From NCBI GenBank assembly GCA_945881865.1, contig CAMCVK010000011.1, forward strand, positions 1 through 64,000: a DNA stretch of 64,000 bases, given 5' to 3'. Shown piece after piece: positions 9,515-16,984 of the stretch; position 1 is the first letter of the stretch, and each line of letters opens with the position of its first letter. The position numbers and the translations under genes were made by a program. A model generated the notes under the pieces. The model did no database searches. It saw only the letters and a list, made by a program, of their open reading frames with translations, and was not told where the DNA came from. Source of the DNA: Fimbriimonas ginsengisoli Gsoil 348 (lineage in GTDB: Bacteria; Armatimonadota; Fimbriimonadia; Fimbriimonadales; Fimbriimonadaceae).

Positions 9515-9529
9515 TTGACGGCACGTCAA
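9515..9529. promoter_or_regulatory. Operator-like palindrome between divergent genes
   Basis: TTGACGGCACGTCAA is a perfect 6-3-6 inverted repeat. It lies in the 190 bp spacer between the CAP gene (minus) and the Ser/Thr kinase gene (plus). The size and symmetry suit a dimeric regulator. Part of it also resembles a -35 hexamer, so it might simply be promoter sequence. No cognate regulator is identified. Confidence 0.3.
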
Positions 9530-9636
9530 AGTATCGTAGTTCGCCTACCTCTCGAAGAACCTATACTGTTGATTCGTGTCATCCTGCGCCCGAAAAGCCG
9601 CAGGGCGCAAGAAATTCCATCGAAATCGCAACGTCT

Positions 9637-11424
9637 ATGAGCGCACCTCCCAGCACCCTTGGGCAATATCAGATCATCCGCGAAATCGCGCGGTCGAACG
9701 ATATTGTTTACGAGGCCTACGACCCGACCATGAACCGTCGGGTCGCGGTGAAAGAGCTGGTGATGCCGGGCGGCGCGACCGCGCAGCAGCAAGACGAACG
9801 GATCCAGAGATTCAAACGCGAGGCGCAGGCAGCCGGAACCCTGAACCACCCGAACATCATGACGGTGTACTCGTTTGCCGAGGACGCCGGGCGCTCGTTC
9901 ATGGCGATGGAGTTTCTGGATGGCCACAACCTCCGGAACGAGATCGACACGAAGGGCTTTCTCACCCTGGACCGGGCTTGCGAAATCGCAATCGACATTC
10001 TGGCCGGCCTTGGTCACGCGCACTCCAAAGGCGTCATCCACCGCGACATCAAGCCGGATAACATTCAGTTGCTCAGCAACGGCTCGGTAAAGATCACCGA
10101 CTTCGGGATTGCGCGATTGACGTTTCAGCCGAACTTAACGCTGGACGGCCAGGTCTTTGGTACGCCGAGCTACATGTCGCCCGAGCAGGTCGTGGGCCGC
10201 GACATCGACGCGCGCAGCGACCTTTTCAGCGTCGGCACGCTGCTTTACGAAATGATGACCGGCCAGAAGCCGTTCTCGGGCGACAGCGTAGTGGCGATTA
10301 CCTACGCGATCATGAACAACGAGCCGGTGCAGCCGGCGCAGATTCCCTGGCGCGTATGGGAAGTCATCTACCGGTCGCTGGATAAGTCGCCGGTCGGCCG
10401 ATACGCCAGCGCCGAAGCCATGTCACAGGCGCTGAGCGATGCAGTGAACGCGCAGACTTCGCCGGCGCCCGATCCGGTCGCCTCTCCCTATGGCTACAGC
10501 GTTCCGCCGCCCGCTGCGGGTGCCCCGCCGATCATCAACCCGTACGGTTCGCCTCCGCCGCCTGCCGCCGGAGGCGTGAGCTACGCACCCTATAACCCGT
10601 ACGGCAACCCTAGCCCGAGCCCCTATAGTTTTTCTGGGCAAAACCAATATCAGCAGCCCTACGGTGGGCCTTCGATGCCGCCACCCGGCACTCCGCCGGC
10701 CTATTTTCCGCCGCCTCCGCGCCGCCCGCTGCTGAAGCCGGAAACCGAAGAGTTCCTGAAAAAGCTGCTTCTCTACGTCATCGTCATCGGCTCGTTGTTG
10801 GCTTTGCTGGTGGTCGGGCTTTCGTCGCTGGCCGAGTATGTTCAGCGCGTGAACGCCGAGCGGCAGGACCAGCAACTGCGCCAGGATGAACTCGCCACCG
10901 ACTCGCGCGTACCGGTAAACGAGCGGATTCAGCGGCTAGAAGACTTCCGGGGCAAGCTGCAAAGTCCGGCGAAGATCACGGAGGCGAACCGGCGACTCGC
11001 CGCCCTTTACGAAGAAGAAGGACAGAGTTATCTTGCGGCGGGCAAGTTTGCCATGGCCGAGAATTCGTTTAAGAACGCCACGACGCTGGACCCGTACGAC
11101 CCGGCGCTGTACACCGACTTGGCTTCGCTTTACGAACAGCAAGCGCAGGCGGAGTCGGACAAGATGCAGCGCGCGACCCTGTGGATGCAGGCCGGCGAAA
11201 ACTGGCAGACCGCCGCAAATAAAGAGATAAATTCGGTTCGCCGCAAACAGTTTGAAACACAAACTGCGTTAAACTACTATAACTATGCGAACGACGTTAC
11301 TTCGGTTGGGGATGCATCCTTGCGCTCCGAAGCCCGGCAGGCCCTCTACGAGGCCCGCCGCAATGCGCCTTCGGGGAGCGACCTCGCGGTGAAGATCGAC
11401 GCCCTTCTGGCGAACATCCGCTAG
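9637..11424 (+). CDS. Membrane Ser/Thr protein kinase with proline-rich linker and extracytoplasmic TPRs
   Basis: The 595-residue protein has a PknB-type kinase domain in residues 10-270: VAVKEL (K39), HRDIKPDN (H135-D137) and DFG (155-157) are intact. The ATP-binding glycine-rich loop is degenerate: the segment IREIARSNDIVYEAYD replaces the usual G-x-G-x-x-G. A Pro/Gly/Tyr-rich linker (about 275-365) leads to one transmembrane helix near 377-398, then a charged coiled region and TPR-like repeats (YLAAGKFAMAENSFKNATTLDP). The kinase is thus cytoplasmic with a TPR sensor outside. It ends 4 bp inside the convergent SDR gene. The ATG at 9637 starts the conserved LGQYQIIREI region. Substrates are unknown. 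Confidence 0.9.
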   Translation: MSAPPSTLGQYQIIREIARSNDIVYEAYDPTMNRRVAVKELVMPGGATAQQQDERIQRFKREAQAAGTLNHPNIMTVYSFAEDAGRSFMAMEFLDGHNLRNEIDTKGFLTLDRACEIAIDILAGLGHAHSKGVIHRDIKPDNIQLLSNGSVKITDFGIARLTFQPNLTLDGQVFGTPSYMSPEQVVGRDIDARSDLFSVGTLLYEMMTGQKPFSGDSVVAITYAIMNNEPVQPAQIPWRVWEVIYRSLDKSPVGRYASAEAMSQALSDAVNAQTSPAPDPVASPYGYSVPPPAAGAPPIINPYGSPPPPAAGGVSYAPYNPYGNPSPSPYSFSGQNQYQQPYGGPSMPPPGTPPAYFPPPPRRPLLKPETEEFLKKLLLYVIVIGSLLALLVVGLSSLAEYVQRVNAERQDQQLRQDELATDSRVPVNERIQRLEDFRGKLQSPAKITEANRRLAALYEEEGQSYLAAGKFAMAENSFKNATTLDPYDPALYTDLASLYEQQAQAESDKMQRATLWMQAGENWQTAANKEINSVRRKQFETQTALNYYNYANDVTSVGDASLRSEARQALYEARRNAPSGSDLAVKIDALLANIR

Positions 11425-12197
11425 ATCCCTGCCGCTGCGCCACCATCCACCAACAGGCTTTGGCCCGTGATGTACGACGCCGGCTGTCCGCACAAGAATG
11501 CGACCGCCGCCGCAATTTCCTCCGGCTCGGCAAGCCGCTTGAGCGGAAGCAAATCCGCCTGGTTCTGAAGCGCCTGCTCGACGGAGATCTTCTCCCGCTC
11601 GGCGCGAACCTCGGCCAGGTGCGTTTGACGATCGGTGCGGGTGTGGCCCGGCAGAACGGCGTTGACCGTGATTCCGCCGGCGGCGACTTCCAACGCCTGC
11701 AGCCGCGTCAGCGCAACCAGCCCGGCCCGCAACGTGCTGGAAATCGGCAGAATCGGGTTCGGGTCGCGCGCCACCAGCGACGTGATGTGGACGATTCGGC
11801 CCCATCCCGACGCCAGCATCCCGGGAGTCACCAACCGAGACAGCCGAACCACGTTCATCAGAGTCGAATCCACGCCTTCTTGCCACTGCTCATCGGTCAT
11901 GTCGCCCAGCATTCCGGCGGGTGGGCCACCGGTGTTGGTCACCAAAATGTCGGGCGTGCCCAGGTCGGCCTGAGTCTGCTCCAGCCACCAGGCCAGATCG
12001 TCGGCGTTCTTGACATCGACCACGTACGACCGCGTGTCGCCGCCGATGGCATCGGTCGCCTGCTCCAGGGTTTCCTCGTTCCGGGCGCAGATCGATACGA
12101 GGCAACTTTCTTGCGCAAGAAGGCCCGCAACCGCAAAGCCGATTCCTTTGCTGGCGGCCGCCACCATGGCGATTTTTCCGGTGAGTCCGAGGTCCAT
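11421..12197 (-). CDS. SDR-family oxidoreductase lacking the canonical Tyr/Lys
   Basis: The 258-residue protein is a classical-size short-chain dehydrogenase/reductase. It has the cofactor motif AAASKGIG (variant of TGxxxGIG), a VTNTGG stretch in place of the NNAG motif and the C-terminal YITGQSLLVDGGAAAG. The catalytic Ser is retained (HITSLVA) but the YxxxK dyad is replaced: the aligned segment reads LPISSTLRAG, so Tyr becomes Ser and Lys becomes Arg. Such Tyr/Lys-less SDRs form a known subgroup whose chemistry is unclear; annotation as 3-oxoacyl-ACP reductase would be unsafe. The start is the ATG at 12195-12197, 25 bp downstream of the PhyH gene's stop, so the two are probably an operon. 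Confidence 0.85.
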   Translation of the reverse strand: MDLGLTGKIAMVAAASKGIGFAVAGLLAQESCLVSICARNEETLEQATDAIGGDTRSYVVDVKNADDLAWWLEQTQADLGTPDILVTNTGGPPAGMLGDMTDEQWQEGVDSTLMNVVRLSRLVTPGMLASGWGRIVHITSLVARDPNPILPISSTLRAGLVALTRLQALEVAAGGITVNAVLPGHTRTDRQTHLAEVRAEREKISVEQALQNQADLLPLKRLAEPEEIAAAVAFLCGQPASYITGQSLLVDGGAAAGI

Positions 12198-12222
12198 ACC
12201 TCGGATTGTAGCGTACGCCCGG

Positions 12223-13065
12223 TTACCGGTTCGACGGCGCGGACTCGGGGATCCGTTTCTCACCCGGGTAAATCGCCGGAACCGGCCGCATGACGTGCCG
12301 ACGTTCGGGCGTCAACCGCGCAAAGAGCTCGTCCGAAACCTGGTAGCCGTAGCGCGTCGTTGCCCAGCTTGGCCCGTAGCGGAAAATCGTGATGCGGCGT
12401 TCGCCGTCGGTTCGGGTTCGGCTCGAACCGCCGTGCATGATGGCATCGACGAAAAGCAGCACGTCCCCGGCTTGCATAAGCACCGGAATCGCGCCCGGCA
12501 AGGCGTCCATGCGGTCGCCCTTGCCGTAATCGCCGGCCAGCGGGTGATGGAAGTTGCTCTTGTGGCTGCCCGGAACGACCATCGTCGGGCCGTCTTCGGG
12601 GCCGATGTCCGTGTAGGCGACGATGATGTTCACTTGGCCGCAGCGGAACTGCCCATGCTCGTACTTGTATTGGCATCGAACCGGCACGCCGAACCCGCCG
12701 GAGTGCACCGGATGGTGCCCGCCGCTCCGCCGGATGCTGGCGATGTTTTCGTCGATGAACACGCCCTCGACGTAGCTGCGCTCCTCGCCGCAGTAGTGCC
12801 GAACGTGGTCGATCCAACCAGGGTGGTCGATCAGCTCCTCGAAGCTCGGGTCGAACTCGATGCAGTTGTGCAGCTCGTAGCCGGTGTCGCGCGTGTAGTC
12901 GCGCCGCTGGGAATTGCCGACCCACTCGCCGGTCTCGATGTCCGGCAGGCGGTCAAAGGCCGCGTTGATGCGGGCTAGCAGGTCCGGCTGAACCACCCCG
13001 CGCAGGATGAGGTAGCCGTTGAGGTCGAAGAAGAAATCGTCCAGCGCAGTGGGCCCCGTTGCCAT
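12223..13065 (-). CDS. Phytanoyl-CoA dioxygenase (PhyH) family protein
   Basis: The 280-residue protein resembles Fe(II)/2-oxoglutarate oxygenases of the PhyH family. It shows the N-terminal FFFDLNGYLILRGVV, the jelly-roll core VNIIVAYTDIGPEDGPTMVV followed by PGSHKSNF, and a distal HGG plus SSRTR with the arginine expected to bind 2-oxoglutarate (DAIMHGGSSRTR). The exact metal ligands I cannot assign with confidence. The substrate is unknown; PhnY, which hydroxylates 2-aminoethylphosphonate, is a PhyH member, and this window carries other phosphonate-type genes, but that link is speculative. I choose the ATG at 13063-13065. It precedes the SDR gene by 25 bp on the same strand. Confidence 0.85.
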   Translation of the reverse strand: MATGPTALDDFFFDLNGYLILRGVVQPDLLARINAAFDRLPDIETGEWVGNSQRRDYTRDTGYELHNCIEFDPSFEELIDHPGWIDHVRHYCGEERSYVEGVFIDENIASIRRSGGHHPVHSGGFGVPVRCQYKYEHGQFRCGQVNIIVAYTDIGPEDGPTMVVPGSHKSNFHHPLAGDYGKGDRMDALPGAIPVLMQAGDVLLFVDAIMHGGSSRTRTDGERRITIFRYGPSWATTRYGYQVSDELFARLTPERRHVMRPVPAIYPGEKRIPESAPSNR

Positions 13066-13103
13066 GACCCATTTTGCCCTATCGGTAAAATGAATGGGTA
13101 TTG

Positions 13104-13191
13104 GGAGACGTGGTAGAGCGGTTGATTGCACCTGTCTTGAAAACAGGAGGCCCGCAAGGGCTCAGGGGTTCGAATCCCCTCGTCTCCTCCA
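13104..13191 (+). tRNA. tRNA-Ser (anticodon UGA)
   Basis: The 7 bp acceptor stem pairs GGAGACG (13104-13110) with CGTCTCC (13181-13187). The anticodon stem CCTGT/ACAGG encloses the loop CTTGAAA with anticodon TGA at 13138-13140. A long variable arm (GGCCCGCAAGGGCTC region) and the T loop GGTTCGAATCCCC complete a class II serine tRNA. CCA is encoded at 13189-13191. An AT-richer accessory patch starts right after it. Confidence 0.95.
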
Positions 13192-13385
13192 GGGTTTCTA
13201 GAAATCTAGTGGCCGATCTGCAAAGTCGGACCATAATTTGAGTGCGCCGTCACGATAAATTTTCACTAGGCAGACATGACACTTTCATTGATTTCATCTG
13301 CGGTCGCGGCTGTGGTGGGAAACACAATTACGCTCGGACACGACAGCGGCGCGGTGCACCTGAAAGACCCTTCCGTTCCACGGAC

Positions 13386-13853
13386 ATGCTGATCAAAAAC
13401 TTTAGACTGGTAGTTCCTGTGGTAACGCTGGCATTGACGCTGGCCGGTTGTGACCCGGACTGGGTTCGGCCGCCTCAGACAATGACCATTATCGTACCAA
13501 CGGGCTTCACCGGAGTCATTAGGATAGAAGAGGATCAGAAGGGAGGTTTACAACTAGCCAACGAGCGCACATTGGAATTACACGTTCCAAGTTCAGGCCT
13601 CTTAAAGCTGAAGGACTCTAGTCTGCTTTTTGATCAATCTGTGAAGCCTCCTGTTGCTTACAGAAGAATGAAGTTTCTTTGGGCAGATGGTTCCGAAATT
13701 CCATCCTATTCTACTGGCCGCGATCTCGAAATCACGGAACACTCGTTCGCCCAAACCGAAACGTCGTTCGAGGTTTACGTTGGAACCAAGAAAGGGGAGG
13801 AAAAGGCGACAAGTGACCGCTTGCGGAAGCAAAGCAGGGTAGTTTCACCGTGA
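13386..13853 (+). CDS. Small lipoprotein of unknown function
   Basis: The 155-residue protein starts with a lipoprotein signal (VVTLALTLAGC, lipobox LAGC with the lipidated Cys near residue 22). The rest is hydrophilic and beta-rich with no family I recognise. The ATG at 13386 is chosen because it places the lipobox at a normal distance. Its stop overlaps a GTG that opens a 49-codon frame (GTGA overlap), and the RHS tip gene follows, so it may belong to the same transcription unit. Base composition in this patch is more AT-rich than in the neighbouring metabolic genes. It could be an accessory or protective factor for the RHS product, but this is a guess. Confidence 0.6.
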   Translation: MLIKNFRLVVPVVTLALTLAGCDPDWVRPPQTMTIIVPTGFTGVIRIEEDQKGGLQLANERTLELHVPSSGLLKLKDSSLLFDQSVKPPVAYRRMKFLWADGSEIPSYSTGRDLEITEHSFAQTETSFEVYVGTKKGEEKATSDRLRKQSRVVSP

Positions 13854-13999
13854 ACAGGCATGATTCGGAGGTTGCTTTAATCCATGAGCCGAACTCGCGA
13901 CGGCATAGAGCTCAGTTCTGGCAGCTGACGTTACGGGGAGGTCCGGTGATCACGACCCTGGGTTGGAACGAATCGGAACACCTTCAGGAGCGATCTTAA
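13850..13999 (+). CDS. Possible 49-residue protein between lipoprotein and RHS module
   Basis: A GTG at 13850-13852 overlaps the preceding stop codon and opens a frame to TAA at 13997-13999. The product (starts MNRHDSEVALIH, ends NESEHLQERS) is unrecognised and has a single short hydrophobic stretch (PVITTLGW). Coupled start and exact fit between two genes argue for translation; the small size and lack of homologues known to me argue for caution. It ends one base before the RHS start codon. Confidence 0.4.
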   Translation: MNRHDSEVALIHEPNSRRHRAQFWQLTLRGGPVITTLGWNESEHLQERS

Positions 14000-14000
14000 G

Positions 14001-14960
14001 ATGCCAACCAAGACTTACTTTTCGCTGGCGGGGGAGATCATTGCCGAGGAGGCCGGTGGAGTTCGAACGGACTACATCACGGATGCCCTGGGCTCAATCG
14101 TGGGAACGGTGGATTCTAGCCAGGCGGTTATGAACACCTACCGGTACAAGCCGTACGGTGCCTTACTCGCCAAGACCGGAACAGCACCCGATCCACGCTT
14201 TCTCTGGACCGGAAACACGGGTTCACGAACCACTAACCTCAACCGGGCCGAGCAATACAATCAGGCTCGGCACTTGGGAGTCAAGGAAGGCACCTGGACT
14301 AGCGTTGATCCACTCTGGCCGAATGAGTGGGCGTACGGGTATGTGAAGGGGAACCCAACGAATCGGATAGACCCCGACGGATTAATTGCGGCAGTTGGAG
14401 TCAAACATCCACGCTGGGCAGCATGGGGTTGCACGAGCTCTGGCAAATATGGTTCTGCGATCAGGTGGTCCGAGGTCGAAAATAGGTCCGGGTACATCGT
14501 TCAGTCCATAAAAAATTCAATCAGCATGTTGAGATGTCGGTCATCCGATCCTCCTATTGCAGACTCTAAATCGTTTTTTGAGGCTTGGGAAGTGAAGAGA
14601 GGCCTGAACGGTTACCCAGAAATTTATTTGGACAAACAAAGACTGCCGGCATTTGGACCTCATGATACTTGGGAGGGAGGCCGCTTGCAGGATTATCGAG
14701 CGTCGGCCAAAATAAGCGGAACAGTTGTACAAATCGCTGGGACGCCAGATGGCTTCAACGTCTTTAGGCCCGAAGGAGTTTCTATCGCTGCAGATATTCT
14801 CTCCACATATACTTGGAAGGAATGGACAAAGTATTCAGGTAAAGCAAAATTTTTACAAAAATCAACAATGGTTTCCGATTGCTGCAAACGTGGGACGCGG
14901 GGTGTTTTAACGCGAACCCCTACTTTTAAGACCGACAATACGACGATGGATTGCAGGTAA
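14001..14960 (+). CDS. Orphan RHS-repeat tip protein with variable C-terminal domain
   Basis: The 319-residue product begins inside what is normally the end of a giant RHS protein: DYITDALGSIVGTVDSS, YRYKPYGALLAKTG and the conserved core end YGYVKGNPTNRIDPDG (near residues 113-128). About 190 residues of unique, cysteine-containing sequence follow, in the position where polymorphic toxin domains sit. I do not recognise that domain. There is a good ribosome site, AGGAG at 13986-13990, ten bases before the ATG, so the module is probably expressed on its own rather than being debris. The stop is directly followed by the ATG of a lipoprotein gene. In other RHS systems such downstream genes encode immunity proteins. 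Confidence 0.75.
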   Translation: MPTKTYFSLAGEIIAEEAGGVRTDYITDALGSIVGTVDSSQAVMNTYRYKPYGALLAKTGTAPDPRFLWTGNTGSRTTNLNRAEQYNQARHLGVKEGTWTSVDPLWPNEWAYGYVKGNPTNRIDPDGLIAAVGVKHPRWAAWGCTSSGKYGSAIRWSEVENRSGYIVQSIKNSISMLRCRSSDPPIADSKSFFEAWEVKRGLNGYPEIYLDKQRLPAFGPHDTWEGGRLQDYRASAKISGTVVQIAGTPDGFNVFRPEGVSIAADILSTYTWKEWTKYSGKAKFLQKSTMVSDCCKRGTRGVLTRTPTFKTDNTTMDCR

Positions 14961-15503
14961 ATGATTACAACAAAAGCGGTTCGGATAGTATGTGCTGGTG
15001 TTTTTAGCTTGGCCGTAGCTTCGGTAACCGTTTCTTGCGGAACATCACAAAGAAAAGCAAATGGTCAAAGTGACGGACGGGAAAACCGAAAAGTAGAATT
15101 GACTGGAGAACTAACGCGAGGATTGTCGCAGTTCCGCGACGCACTCGCCTTCAGAGATGCCGAAGGAGATCGCGGATTAAGCTCACTCCTAAGGGTCGCC
15201 ATGGAGCCCGACGTTAACCTCATTCGCTCTGCATTGGTCAACCGCCCTAAGAACGATTCGCTTCAGGTTCTCGCGTACTATTCACTTCTTGCTGAGCTTG
15301 TTTTCGAGACTCCCAAGGAGTTGCAGCGTCCAAATAATGGAGGCTTTTCAGCCCTTGATTGCGTGAACGGTCGGCTCTCCATCCGGTACGGATGGGGCAC
15401 CATGGGCCTGATTAACGACCCGGTTGAAAAGTTTGATCATGCGAGGAAAACGCAAAAGAGGCGAAATCTTGACCGATTCAAAGAACAGATTTCTAAACTG
15501 TGA
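14961..15503 (+). CDS. Lipoprotein downstream of RHS tip, candidate immunity protein
   Basis: The 180-residue protein starts with a lipoprotein-type signal (VFSLAVASVTVSC, lipidated Cys near residue 26) followed by a charged, mostly alpha-helical region. No known family is evident. The ATG immediately follows the stop of the RHS tip gene (TAAATG), so translation is probably coupled. Position directly 3' of an RHS variable domain is the usual place of the cognate immunity gene; a membrane-anchored immunity protein would imply a toxin acting in the envelope. This is positional inference only. Confidence 0.6.
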   Translation: MITTKAVRIVCAGVFSLAVASVTVSCGTSQRKANGQSDGRENRKVELTGELTRGLSQFRDALAFRDAEGDRGLSSLLRVAMEPDVNLIRSALVNRPKNDSLQVLAYYSLLAELVFETPKELQRPNNGGFSALDCVNGRLSIRYGWGTMGLINDPVEKFDHARKTQKRRNLDRFKEQISKL

Positions 15504-15528
15504 TTTCCGGATCAATTTCCCTTATTGA

Positions 15529-15578
15529 TGGCGGGAGAGATCATTACCGAGGCGGCGCGTAGTGCTCCAACGGACGGA
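15529..15578 (+). pseudogene. Remnant of a second RHS module start
   Basis: About 50 bases here (ATGGCGGGAGAGATCATTAC onward) match the beginning of the intact RHS tip gene at about 14026-14074 with scattered differences, then diverge. The match lies 25 bp after the lipoprotein stop. It looks like the leftover end of another RHS tip that was displaced or deleted. Confidence 0.6.
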
Positions 15579-15605
15579 CGTGCCCCTCGCAAAAAGACCT
15601 GCGGC

Positions 15606-16055
15606 TCATTGAACTTCGGTTTCTTGATCGATCTCCTTACTCACCCAGAACTGTAGTCGTTCAAATCTATACGTGTCAGTCCTTGGGGGGCCGATCAACT
15701 CGCCGCGCAAAAACGCCAAGATTTGCTGCTGGAAAAGATCCCCATCCGCATCGGGATCCCGCACTTCAAACTCCACACTCTCCCAAGGCGGCCCCCAATC
15801 CTGGCCTTCCCGCTTCACAAAAAAGAGCCGTGACTCTGGGCAGTTCGATATGAGCATGTGCACCAACTCGAACGGCCCAATCAGGATCAGGCGCGAGCGG
15901 TCTACCACCAACTCGGCGTTGTAAAATTCTTTTCTTGATTTAATGAAGTGGCTCTCGACGTTCGCAAGGCGCAGATTCCTTTTCACGAACTTCCCAAGGT
16001 AACTTCTAGGATTTCCCAGAACAATCACCGAATGAGTTGGGGATACGTTTTTCAT
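15606..16055 (-). CDS. Hypothetical protein
   Basis: The 149-residue product (starts MKNVSPTHSVIVLGNP) has no signal peptide or membrane segment. The N-terminal half is beta/alpha-like (SVIVLGNPRS, RLILIGPFELVHML) and the C-terminal half is acidic then aromatic-rich. I recognise no family. The ATG at 16053-16055 is the first in the frame. It belongs to the AT-richer accessory patch downstream of tRNA-Ser and points towards the RHS genes, so it could be another accessory gene. Confidence 0.5.
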   Translation of the reverse strand: MKNVSPTHSVIVLGNPRSYLGKFVKRNLRLANVESHFIKSRKEFYNAELVVDRSRLILIGPFELVHMLISNCPESRLFFVKREGQDWGPPWESVEFEVRDPDADGDLFQQQILAFLRGELIGPPRTDTYRFERLQFWVSKEIDQETEVQ

Positions 16056-16295
16056 TTCCCTATACTTATTTATCCCCGTGAGCTAGCTCTTAGTTCGCAT
16101 TCAGGATGAAACCTTGAAGAGTCAAGTTCGCGGAAGCCGAGGTCGTCAGGAGGCAGGGAAACTCTCGTCTGTAAAGTTGGTGGTTCGTGCCTTTTCCCAG
16201 GATCGGTCCTCGATAGGGATTTTCCGCCAACAAATAATTCAGTCCTTCGCCAGGCACCTCTCTAGCCAAGTAGAAACCCGGCAGACAAATCATGC

Positions 16296-16736
16296 TTACC
16301 GAAAGAACCCAGGCCCGTTGTCGCTCTGGCTCTTTGATCCACGCAAAGATTCCTCGTACCGGCGCAGGGCGAGGGTGAAACCGATAAAGGCGGGCAGCCA
16401 GATCACATCGTTGAACACGTTGATCCATCCGAAAGACCACGGCAACGTGCCTCGGATCGCGGCGTCGACGAATCCAATCGGGCCCAACAGCTTGCCGAGG
16501 AGACCGATGTAGACGAACGGGCCGAACCGGACCGGATCGCGAGCGATCAACCAGTAGCCCAGCGCGTACACGCCGACCATCATGCCCACACTTTGAAAGA
16601 TCGGCGGCACGGTGGGAGGCGTCATTCCGATCCACTGAAAAAGGGCGCCGGGCCAAAGAACCACCAGCACTCCCCAAGCCAAGTTGTATACCGCCGCCGC
16701 ATAGAACCAACCTCGATACCGATTCAGCTGGTCCAC
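16296..16736 (-). CDS. Small integral membrane protein
   Basis: The 146-residue product has four likely membrane segments: YAAAVYNLAWGVLVVLWPG, IFQSVGMMVGVYALGYWLIA, FVYIGLLGKLLGPIGFVDAA and VFNDVIWLPAFIGFTLAL. The cytoplasmic-looking tail is charged (RRYEESLRGSKSQ). Similar small four-helix proteins occur in many planctomycete-like and proteobacterial genomes without known function. The ATG at 16734-16736 begins the first helix. About 240 bp without a recognisable feature separate it from the hypothetical gene downstream. Confidence 0.65.
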   Translation of the reverse strand: MDQLNRYRGWFYAAAVYNLAWGVLVVLWPGALFQWIGMTPPTVPPIFQSVGMMVGVYALGYWLIARDPVRFGPFVYIGLLGKLLGPIGFVDAAIRGTLPWSFGWINVFNDVIWLPAFIGFTLALRRYEESLRGSKSQSDNGPGFFR

Positions 16737-16984
16737 GATCGGATTATTCCATACCGTTCATCCGCGACCAGAAGTTGATGGGAGATAGTTGTTGCCTCCT
16801 GTCGAGATCGCTCGCAGTTTTCGGTTGAAGGCTCGGGGTGCCGCCATTATACGAAACTTGAGAGGGATGTCCGAGCGTTCAACGCGCATCAAGGCATAAC
16901 ACCAAAGCTTCCACAAAACACAACAACAGCAAAACCGTCGAGACGGCGAATCCCTCGAATTCGAGAGGAGAGATTCTTAGGAGG

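Noticed and set aside
12010-12978. 322-residue plus-strand frame opposite the SDR and PhyH genes
   Set aside because: Its translation has no family features and lies antisense to two well-supported genes; G+C-rich DNA often leaves such frames open.
13104-16100. Integration of the RHS patch at tRNA-Ser by an integrase
   Set aside because: No second copy of the tRNA 3' end and no integrase gene are visible; only position and composition suggest insertion.
16954-16965. 12 bp palindrome CTCGAATTCGAG as terminator of the secreted-protein gene
   Set aside because: The stem is short and no T-run follows on the minus strand.
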